Below are positions 1 to 46,866 of a DNA stretch of 64,000 nucleotides, one piece after another. Positions within the stretch are counted from its first letter, which is position 1. Every line of letters starts with the position of its first letter. Source of the stretch: Paraspadella gotoi (taxonomy: Eukaryota > Chaetognatha); assembly GCA_051294375.1 (NCBI GenBank), contig CM119268.1:6081525-6145524 (forward strand). Direction: 5' to 3'. The position numbers were made by a program, and so were the translations under genes. The notes under the pieces were generated by a model. It saw only the letters and a list, made by a program, of their open reading frames with translations. It was not told the origin of the DNA and made no database searches.

Positions 1-381
1 GTTTGACTTTTGTTCGCTAATTCATTGGGTTTTCTTTCTAAGGCTTGGATTCCTCATTTATTACTTCTCCCCTTCTCATTTTTCAAAGTTTTTTCTTTTT
101 TCCTTCTCTGTGCCTTAACTTTTCTTTCCTTTCTCTCTCTCTCTACCTTCTTTCTCTCCTTTGTCTTTCCTTTTACTTGCTTTCTTTCATTTTTGTTCAT
201 ACCTCTTTCTACTCGCCAACATTTCCCATCTCTTCCTTTATTCCTCCCTTGCCTTTCCACTCCTTTCCCTTTCCTCCTTTCCATTTCCACTCATTTCCAT
301 TCCTCCCTTTCCCTCTCAACTCCTTTTTCTTTCCTCTCTTTCCTTTTCCTCCCTTTTCCTTTCTCTTTCCTCTCCTCCTTT

Positions 382-32808
<32,427 letters not shown>

Positions 32809-32810
32809 CG

Positions 32811-32990
32811 TTGTGGTTGGTGTGGTTGGTGTGGTTGCTGCGGTTTCTGTGGTTGCTGTGATTATTGTGGTTGCTGTGGTTGCATGGGTTGTTTGGTTGC
32901 TGTGATTATTGTAGTTGCTGTGGTTGCTGTGATTTCTGTGGTTGCTGTAGTTGTGATTGCTGTTGTTGCTGTGGTTGTTGTGTTTATAGT
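32811..32990 (-). repeat. CAACCACAG repeat directly upstream of the kinase start codon
   Basis: About 18 degenerate 9-bp units abut the ATG at 32808, in the presumed 5' leader. A small upstream ATG at about 32886 opens only seven codons. The context of the real ATG is good (A at -3). Confidence 0.75.
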
Positions 32991-33750
32991 TGTTGTTTTT
33001 GCTATTAATTCCTCTGAAGTCTGAAGAAGACGTTGTTCATTTATATCTATATCTGCTTTTTGGTCTCAACATTTATCAAGCGCATTAAATTAATTTTACA
33101 TTCCTCGTACATTTGCTGTTCGACGGTTGAAGGTACAATGGAAGTTTGCAGTTCAAATTCCTGTCGATTTGATGGCATCTTTAGTTTGATCGCATCTTTA
33201 TTTTGATCGCAACTTCGTCTCTCTTATTCCCTGGATTCCATTTCATTTTCGGTTCCATCAATAAAATTTCACTTAATTGATTTCTTATCGTTGAGTCTAA
33301 TCTTTTGATTCCGCAATTTTTTTTCGTCGAATTTTTTTACTTTTGAGTTCAATTTTTTTTATTTTCGTTTTATTCCTATTTTATTTACTAACACTTTCGT
33401 CGATAGTTAGTTAAATTTAATAGTTGATTCTGTTAGACAAAAAAAACACATTTTTATGTCTTGGAAAAAATTTTTCCGTTACTTTTTTGCGTTTAAATTT
33501 GAAGAATTCTTATGAATGCCAGTTTCGTGGTCGTCGTCCTCGCAGAGAGAGAGAGAAGTGTTTAAACAACTAACAGTTTTTTTTTTCTTCTCAGATTAAA
33601 AACTTAAGTAAAGGATTTAGCTTTTGAATTCCTCATGCAAAAAAAATGTTTTTCTTCAAAACATCAACTAGAATTTTGAACGAATTTTTAAATTATTTAA
33701 AAAATGAAAAAGTGAATATTGAATTAAAATTAAGGACCAACTGAACAACT
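32991..33750. other. Upstream region of the kinase gene, no gene seen
   Basis: T-rich unique sequence on the plus strand. It may hold the kinase promoter and 5' noncoding exons on the minus strand, but no convincing element was found. Confidence 0.3.
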
Positions 33751-33965
33751 ATTCCCCCCAGCGCTCCCAGATGAAGCCCTGGGCAAAGAAAAGTCCATTG
33801 TGAGGTGAGGAAGCGTGGCTGAGGTAAGGCCTAAGGCCGGCAGAGAAAACCCTTAAGAGAGGCCTCATCTAATCTAAGGCTTCGTCTCACATTAGAGCCT
33901 TTTTGAGCCCAAATGGCTCGGGTCGGGGCCGTTTTCGGCCTCAACTTCATCAACAGCTGTTGTTT
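33750..33965. other. GC-rich island upstream of the kinase gene
   Basis: About 200 bp with GGCCGTTTTCGGCC and other short palindromes and no repeats. It could be a 5' noncoding exon or promoter of the minus-strand kinase, or a SINE fragment; nothing distinguishes these. Confidence 0.25.
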
Positions 33966-34085
33966 ACTCTCTCGCTTCTCTCTCTCTCTCTCTCTCTCCG
34001 TCTCTCTCTCTCTCTCTCTCTCTCCTCCTTCTCTCTCTTCTCTCTTCTCTCTTTGGGTTCTTTTTTTTTTAATTCAAGGTTCTTA

Positions 34086-34124
<39 letters not shown>

Positions 34125-34336
34125 CGGCAGTTCATTTAGAGACAAAAAATATTCAAAAGCCTTTCTTCTTCGCCGCAAAACGAGAAACCGGAAAAAGATA
34201 GAAAAAAATTGAAATGAAAAAGAAAGATAGTAATAAAGATATAAAGAAAGAAAGAAAAAAGAAAGAGAACTCGACAGAAACAAATTGATAAAGAAAGACA
34301 GAAAAACAGAGAGAGATAAAAATAGGAAGGTAGGAA

Positions 34337-34344
34337 GAAAGAAA

Positions 34345-34440
<96 letters not shown>

Positions 34441-34441
34441 C
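34337..34441 (+). repeat. GAAA tetranucleotide repeat
   Basis: Pure AAAG units; another lies at 54903-54999 and a CTTTT pentamer at 36557-36645. Confidence 0.95.
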
Positions 34442-34559
34442 AGACGGAATACAAATCCTTACCTTTCACTGAAAGTTTCAGTCATAAAAAAGAAATAAAT
34501 TTAAGGCGCGGTTCTAATCCTTTAATGGAAATTCGCTTTTCCCAAAAATCTGCCCAAGA

Positions 34560-35090
34560 ATAATAAACACGTGAGAGTCGCGAAGCTCCCTTGCGTGCGA
34601 CGACACCTTCTGCGTGTGGATTTGCGTGCGAATCAAACGTTTGCTTTGTTACTAGTATTATAGTCTTTTTAAATAAAACATTTAAAAAATAAGAATGGTC
34701 CTTCCAATGTGTTGCCCCGCAGTGACATTCTTACCACGTATATTTCCGGGTGATCACGTTACTACATAACTAGAAAATATATGTGTTACAAACGTCCTAT
34801 GGTTGATCACTTAGCTGCAAAATTTTAACAAAACATACAAATATTAGGTGAAATATGCCTAATTTACTTTGTGACCGTAGTTCTGCGTAGTAATATGACT
34901 ATACAAGTATGAAACATATATACACAACAATCGTTCATGGTTACTTTACTTGTCTACCAAGTTTTATAAAAATACCTCACTATATATAACATAAGCGGGA
35001 TAGACCGATGGACAGACAGACAGAATGACGAGCCGACTTATTCAGTTGCTCCACGAGTAATTGCGGCAAAACTAACAAGTATTAAAACCT
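34560..35090. other. Non-repetitive stretch ending in GACAGACAGACAG
   Basis: No open frame. ATAGACCGATGGACAGACAG followed by GACGAGC resembles the ends of some interspersed repeats, but no second copy is in the window. Confidence 0.2.
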
Positions 35091-35099
35091 TGACTAAAA

Positions 35100-39790
<4,691 letters not shown>

Positions 39791-39835
39791 TCGTTTATCC
39801 TAGAATTTAATTTTCAATTTAATATTTAACCTAAA

Positions 39836-40136
39836 TATATTTTAAAAGCTATAAACCAATCCTTAATCCCTATCCCCAAACCTTAACCTTAACCCTAACA
39901 CTTAGCCCAACTTCTTACCCTTACCTCTAACCCTAAACCTTTCTTCCTAACCCAAAACCTTAACCCTCATAACTAACCAAGTCCCTAACCCTAACCTGAG
40001 ACCTGACTTAATCTTTAACCCTAATCACTAACCAAATCCCTAACGCTAACCTGATACCTAATTTAATCTTTAACCCTAATCATTAACCAAGTCCCTAACC
40101 CTAACCTGATACCTAACTTAATTCTTAAACCTAATT
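39836..40136 (+). repeat. Telomere-like CCCTAA-rich tract with a 57-bp higher-order unit
   Basis: TCCCTAACCCTAACCTGA, then a TACCTAACTTAATC-type stretch, recurs three times. CCCTAA occurs many times but never in a pure array. A weaker similar tract lies at 45290-45420. Confidence 0.65.
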
Positions 40137-40394
40137 AATCACCCCAAAAAATTGATATAATTCCAAATTAATGCTGAAAAGGGGCGTTTTGAAAAAATAA
40201 GGCTCAAACCACGAATTAAATTCTAACTCACGAATTGGAATATTTTTAATATCGTTCGCATCGCGGGACGGAAGGTGATCGCATTGAGATGCAATCAGGT
40301 TGTTGGTTTTTTTAATTCGTTTTTGAATGAGGAAAAGATTTAAAGGAAAAGATTTACAATGGAATTAGGAAAAATGAAAAGATTTGAAGGAAAA

Positions 40395-40763
40395 GATTTA
40401 CAATAGAATTAGGAAAAATGAAAAGATTTGAAGGAAAATAATATGATTTAAAATAAAAATACGATAAAGAAGATTTAGATTTACAAAAAAAAACGTAGAA
40501 AAAAGAAAAATGTTAAAGATATATATACTATTGACTAAGAACGAAAAAGAATAATTGAAATAGATTTAAGTGGANNNNNNNNNNAGATTTACAATAGAAT
40601 GAGGAAAAATGAAAAGATCTGAAGAAAAAAATATGATTTAAAATAAAAATACGATAAAGAAGATTTAGATTTACAAAAAAAAACATAGAAAAAAAGAAAA
40701 ATGTTAAAGATATATATACTATTGACTAGGAACGAAAAAGAATAATTGAAATAGATTTAAGAG
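40395..40763 (+). repeat. Direct duplication either side of a 10-N gap
   Basis: A block of about 180 bp ending GAATAATTGAAATAGATTTA is present on both sides of 40575-40584 with few differences. Confidence 0.9.
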
Positions 40764-40881
40764 GAAATAGAAGATTTAAAATTGATTGAGGAGAAAGAAG
40801 ATTTAGTAAAATAGATTTAGGAAGATTTACTTTGGGAAATCGAGACACTTTTATCGTTTACGTTGCAATAACAATATTTCC

Positions 40882-40917
<36 letters not shown>

Positions 40918-41879
40918 NNNNNNNNNNNNNNNNNNNNNNNNNNNNNNNNNNNNNNNNNNNNNNNNNNNNNNNNNNNNNNNNNNNNNNNNNNNNNNNNNNN
41001 NNNNNNNNNNNNNNNNNNNNNNNNNNNNNNNNNNNNNNNNNNNNNNNNNNNNNNNNNNNNNNNNNNNNNNNNNNNNNNNNNNNNNNNNCAGAGAGAGAGA
41101 GAGAGAGAGAGAGTGAAAAAAAACAAAAACAAAAGGGAAAAGATTCGAGTCGTAAAAATGGACGAGACGACGACGACGATGACGAGGACAATGACGACGA
41201 CGACGACGNNNNNNNNNNNNNNNNNNNNNNNNNNNNNNNNNNNNNNNNNNNNNNNNNNNNNNNNNNNNNNNNNNNNNNNNNNNNNNNNNNNNNNNNNNNN
41301 NNNNNNNNNNNNNNNNNNNNNNNNNNNNNNNNNNNNNNNNNNNNNNNNNNNNNNNNNNNNNNNNNNNNNNNNNNNNNNNNNNNNNNNNNNNNNNNNNNNN
41401 NNNNNNNNNNNNNNNNNNNNNNNNNNNNNNNNNNNNNNNNNNNNNNNNNNNNNNNNNNNNNNNNNNNNNNNNNNNNNGAAGATGATGACGACGATGATGA
41501 TGCCGATAGCGATGATGACGACGACTCAAAAACGCGAAAACAAAAGACGAAAATCGATCTAGAAAATTAAAACAAGAAACAATAACGAAANNNNNNNNNN
41601 NNNNNNNNNNNNNNNNNNNNNNNNNNNNNNNNNNNNNNNNNNNNNNNNNNNNNNNNNNNNNNNNNNNNNNNNNNNNNNNNNNNNNNNNNNNNNNNNNNNN
41701 NNNNNNNNNNNNNNNNNNNNNNNNNNNNNNNNNNNNNNNNNNNCTCTCTCGTCTCTCTCGTCTCTCGGTCTCTCTCAGTTGGCCGTCCCTTTTCAGCGTT
41801 CAACAAATGAATCGTCCCGTGAAGTGAACAATTTATGAATGAATCACAGCGACGCGGAGAGAAGAAAGAAGAGGAGGAG

Positions 41880-42230
41880 GAGGAAGAGGAAAGGAGGAAA
41901 GAAAAAATTTAAAAAAGAAAAGAAAAGAAAAGAAAAGAAAAGAAAAGAAAAGAAAAGAAAAAATTAAAAAAGAAAAGAAGATAAAAAAATAAAAAAAGAA
42001 AAGAAAAGAGAGAAAAGAAAAGAAATTAAAATAAGAAAGAAAAGAAAAGATAAGAAAAGGAAAGGGAAGGAAAAGGAAAAAATTTAAAAAAGATAAAAAA
42101 AAAAGAAAAAAAAGAAAAGGGAAAAAAATTTAAAAAGAAAGGAAGAGAAAAGTAAGAAAAGAAAAAGAAAAAAAGAAAAGAAAAGTGAAAAAAAGAAAGA
42201 AAAAAGAAAAAGAGAGGAGGAAGGAAGAAG
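41880..42230 (+). repeat. AAAAG-rich purine tract
   Basis: Degenerate AAAAG units ending at a CGA tract (42281-42316). It lies next to three large N gaps. Confidence 0.8.
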
Positions 42231-42276
42231 CTTCATTGCGGTGATTTTCGCCGCAGGAAGAATCAATGACTCACGA

Positions 42277-42317
<41 letters not shown>

Positions 42318-42399
42318 TTCGCATTATTTCGGTCGGAAAAGATTAGGGAGCAAAGATGCGGATTCTCAATGACGTGGTCGCCTTTTATGGTTTCACGAG

Positions 42400-44100
42400 A
42401 AAAAAAAGGAACGCGAGCACATGACCGGACTATGCACACAACTCACAACCCACACACATAACCAAACACACACCGTCTGACAATTCATCTGGCGTCGACT
42501 CTCGTTGCGTGCGCCTCCAAGCATTCGCGCGCCGTATTTTCTTCGCGCGCGTCGTTTTACTCTTCTCTACCTTCATCTATTTTTTTTAGTTCAGCTGCGA
42601 TTAAACTAGAAACTTGATACGCCCGCAATGACTCTCTGCGTCGCAGTTTCTCACTTCTTGCTCCGATTCACACGTTGCCGCTGCTTTTAGACATCATTTT
42701 TCATCTATTGTTCAAACGCATTTTTCTTTTCGTTTTCATTTTTCGTTCACGTATTAAATGTTCGCGTGTTAATAACCCTTTCGTTTTGAAACAATTTCAT
42801 CTTTTCATATGTACATAAATTTTAAAAATTTGCGCTCGCTTTTCTTCAGTTAAATTTTAAATAATTAGTTTTTGTATCTACTAATAACTTCATTTGTTCA
42901 TTTTAACACCACACCAACAACGCGAATTAATGTTCTTTTAAAAAAAAAAATCAAACACAGACCCCTCTAGCCACCGCTCGAGTATCTTGCCATGGATGTC
43001 CCCTTCCCCCAAAAATCTAAAAATTTCGAACAACTATTTCTCAACCGGAATGAAGTTTGAAAAAACTATTCTCCGTCTTCCTCCTCCCTCCTCCACTCCT
43101 CTCACAACACTCATCACATTTTTTTTCATTATACTCGAACATCGTTGTGAACCACAAATTTGCTTCACGTGAAACCGTCTTCTCCGTACATCCCGCACAA
43201 CTGTCGTTCTGTCACACCCCGCAAATCCCGACTTCCCCCTCCTACCGCTCTCTGTGGCCTAGCATTCAACTCGCGCTCGCTGCGTAGCGATGCCCGCCAT
43301 CATGCCGTAGACTGCGTCGTGCAGCGAAACAAAGGTACGTCTCTCTGCTGTCGCACGCTATTCACCACTATTCGCCGCTTAACTTCCCTCTCTCACTCAC
43401 CACTTCCCCGAAAAATCATCACTGAAAATTGCACATTTTTCTCTCGGCCCTCATCCCTCTTAAAAATTATAGGCTTTTTTATTAAGGTTTTATAATATAT
43501 ATTGTAATCTAAATTAATATGTTAAACTCATGGCAAAAACCCTTAGCCCAGAAATGTGTGTCGCGTTATATATCCGCAATTGTCAATCCGTCCACATACA
43601 CAAAGGCTACACTTTTCTCTTTCTCATTGACATTGCCAATCACCCCTCTGCGCCGTCTCCCCAAGACCGCAAAACCCTCTCACACTGAACCCGTGCTAGA
43701 ATAATGATCCTTCTCTCACTCATCGTACCCTCTAACTCGTGCAAGATGTCATGCGCTACTGACCCAATACCAAAACCTTCCCACATCAGCCTTCTCATCC
43801 TTCCTAACTATGACCCTCGCCTCTACGCGGATTTGGGCATTATAATCCACATATATGCACAGTCCCCCGTCGCTAACTCTGGGAACTAAGCCACAGCTCC
43901 ACAAAAAGACGAGACGAACTGCATCCAGTACTTAATATATATATATCGATGTTAAGTCATGGCAAAAATTTCGAAGGAGACGGTGAGTTAGTTGTTTAGT
44001 TTTACTAAATGTATAAATTGTACCAACATTGTCACCAAACAAATCAACACTTTCGGAAACCCCCACTCATCCGCCTTGCCTCGCTTCTATCAATAAATAC
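42400..44100. other. Repeat-poor region, no gene recognised
   Basis: Unlike its surroundings it has few simple repeats; it is C-rich and G-poor on the plus strand, with CGCGCG at 42540. Several short open frames exist but none resembles a known protein. It could hold a noncoding RNA or untranslated exons. Confidence 0.3.
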
Positions 44101-44139
44101 TTCGGGTTCATCTTCACAACCAAGCACTAAAACTCTATT

Positions 44140-44385
44140 GACCAAAGCCAAAGCCTACTCTACAGACTATTTTATTTAAGCCAAAGCAAAAGCCTAGACT
44201 AAAATCATTTATTGAGCCAAAGCCAACGCTAGACTAAGATCATTCATTTGAGCCAAAGCCAAAGCCCTAGACTAAGAATCACTTTATTGCAGCCAAAGCC
44301 AAAGCCAAGACTAAGATCATCTCATTGACCAACAGCCAAACCAAAAACTAAAGCCAAAACTAAGATCATACATTGCAACCCGGAC
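44140..44385 (+). repeat. About 40-bp degenerate tandem repeat
   Basis: About six copies of GAGCCAAAGCCAAAGCC followed by TAGACTAAGATCATT, with many 1-bp indels between copies. Confidence 0.85.
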
Positions 44386-44797
44386 CCATCTTCTTTAAAT
44401 TGTTCTGAATCCTTCGACAAATCTTTTCAAACCAACTTAACCAATTTTCTCAAAAAAACAATTTTAACAATATTGCTTAAAAAAAATCATTAATACATAC
44501 TTTTAAAAATAACTCTCACCCGTCTCACCACCTTCTCAGTCAAAAGCACAACCTGAAGTCTTACGGACGAGAACTTCTATACTTTCCGACCAGGCAATTT
44601 CTATCCTCAGACTGAAGCCCGCAAAATGGACAGTAAGAGGCAGTCCGGATCGACGCAGCGCCAGTCGGAAAGATTGACAACGGAAATGCGGGGAATAAAA
44701 AAAAAAGCAAAAAGAACATCGCCCTATGTTTTTTTTAGTTTTTTTGCAGGCAGTTTAATTTTGAAAATGCAAAGAAATTCAGCAAAGTGAATCGGCG

Positions 44798-45043
44798 TTG
44801 CGAGGTACCTACCCCAACCCAATCATCAGTATGATAAAAAAACCCATCACATCGACGGACGTACCGAATCGAAATCAATCATCAATTCTTCTTCATGCTT
44901 CCTACGTCAACTCCGTACCAGAACTTCGAAGCCCCGTCTTTTTCCTCGAAAAAGGCCCTCGACCCCGATTTGGCCTCTACACGGAGTCACGAAGCAACTT
45001 CAAGAACGTCGACTCCATTCACAAAAATGACTTGGTTCAGTGA
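44798..45043 (+). other. Unassigned open frame
   Basis: An 81-codon frame without simple repeats (TYPNPIISMIKKPITSTD ... VFFLEKGPRPRFGLYTESRS). It is complex enough to be an exon, but no family is recognised and splice borders are unclear. Confidence 0.15.
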
Positions 45044-46101
45044 GGAGTTGTTTATAATATAAATTATTATTATATATTTTATTACATATTATTAATATTA
45101 TTATGTTGTTGTTGTGTTTTGATGTTGTTGTTCGTTGTTTTGTTATTGTTGTTGTTGACGTAAGAAGACGACAATGAATAAATCGATAAGATAGTTGAAA
45201 AAAACCGGTCTATTTTCCGAATGCGCACCCGTTTCCTGTTCAAATCCCAGAATTAAATTTATTTTTAATTTAAATTTAATTTTAATTTTAATCTTTAACT
45301 CAATATTTAAACTAATCCCTAACCTCATCCTCAAAACTCATACACTAATTATTAATCCACCCTAAACAAAAATTTCTCAACAAACCCCTAACCTAATTGA
45401 ATCCGGTTCTCTAATCAATCTAATCTCCAAATACTTTTTAAGCTACATGAAAATTAACACTCCTCCATCTAATCTAAGAAAAACAAAAACTTAATCTACA
45501 CAGCTGTTGTTTTAAACCTCTTTTTACAAACCAAACTATAAATAAAGCAAGCATCATAATTTACGTATTAACGTTTTTTATAATTATAATTTGTAATTCG
45601 ATCTTCTTTTGTTGTTTATAAGTTAAGAGTTAACGAAAAATGTTGACAAACGAAATTTTCTTACACTCCTTAATATTTAATAATTATAAGCACGAAATAT
45701 CTAGCAATAAACAGTATAACTCTTTCCTGTTCACATTAAGAACGACCTATTAAAAACTAAGAATGCGCCCAATACGGAACTAATAAAGATAGCAAATTAA
45801 ATAAATCATAATGTAAAAGTGTTCTATATCTTAGATTTGAGAAAAATTATCCGTAAAAGTTTTTTAAATCGAAAGTGTGATTCAAACCAAGTTGATATTT
45901 ATTTCATAAAAAAAATGAATTTAAATGATCGGAATGAACTTCGCAACAGAAGGCCTTCGTTTTTTGGGGGGCTCCAATTTCATGTCATAGAGAAAGAAAT
46001 TTGATCTTAATTCGTTTCATTAATATTTAAAAGAAATCTTAAATTCTCATCAAAAGGCTTAGTATATAAATTGGAGGAATGTAAAGGATTATAACAACCA
46101 T

Positions 46102-46505
46102 TTAATCGAAAGTTATTCTTTTCTTTATAAACATGGTCAGAAATAAAAATGTCCAGACGAAAAAGAGGCTAAAAAAAGAAGGACGGTAAAAAACAGATAT
46201 GAATAATGTATTTCTGATACCCTTAAGTAACAGATAATTTGATTGAATGATGATCATCGATATAAAGCCATAGAAAGAAGACAAAATTTCATGAAGCGAA
46301 GATTTTTTCACGGGCTGTAATAAGACTCTTTTTCATAAGATAAACGCTTAATGGTGAGAATACAAGATGATACAACCCTAAGAACTCCTAACATTTTTTT
46401 TATCTTCTGGATGGACAAAGATCTAAAGCGCGCTTCAATAGAATTCGCTTCAAGCGCCATCAGAGAAATGAAATAAGCGGATGACTCAAAAGTGGTAACT
46501 TGCAA
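46102..46505 (-). other. Two short open stretches downstream of the XKR-like gene
   Basis: One frame (46505-46308) reads YFISLMALEANSIEARFRSL and on to SYYSP. After an acceptor-like tcttattacag a second frame reads KKSSLHEILSSFYGFISMII. They may be exons of another membrane protein or of a duplicate gene. Nothing is recognised with confidence. Confidence 0.2.
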
Positions 46506-46580
46506 ATGCAGTTAAGAGCTCTAACAAGCTATTTGGGAGGAGTTGTGTTCATGAAAAAGTGTATCTAGACTTGATAGATT

Positions 46581-46866
46581 TTAAACATTTTTCCACGCAT
46601 TGTAAAAGCCCGAATCTTGAGTAATAATAGCGTGACTTACGGTAGCATGTATGTTGTAACCGATTACTANNNNNNNNNNNNNNNNNNNNNNNNNTATCAA
46701 CAGAGGTCCCAGCGCACCGAGTATAAAGTTAAACGCGTTTGCAAATTGTTTTCTTTCGAAATAACTCCCAGTGACGTAAGATATTCCAAGTACAAGATCG
46801 AACATCAACATGATCAAAACAGTTTTATGATCTGGTTTAAGAAGTTTGTAATTACCAAGCAGGTAT
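46581..46866 (-). CDS. XKR-like exon f (last helices, stop)
   Basis: The acceptor tggggacag|ATACC opens YLLGNYKLLKPDHKTVLIML, then MFDLVLGISYVTGSYFERKQ and FANAFNFILGALGPLL. It crosses a 25-N gap and ends GYNIHATVSHAIITQDS ... WKNV and a stop at 46581. The paired helices resemble the C-terminal helices of XKR8. The frame across the gap is not known. Confidence 0.5.

Noticed and set aside
42900-44000. Mitochondrial insertion because of C-rich, G-poor strand
   Set aside because: No mitochondrial protein or rRNA motif could be recognised.
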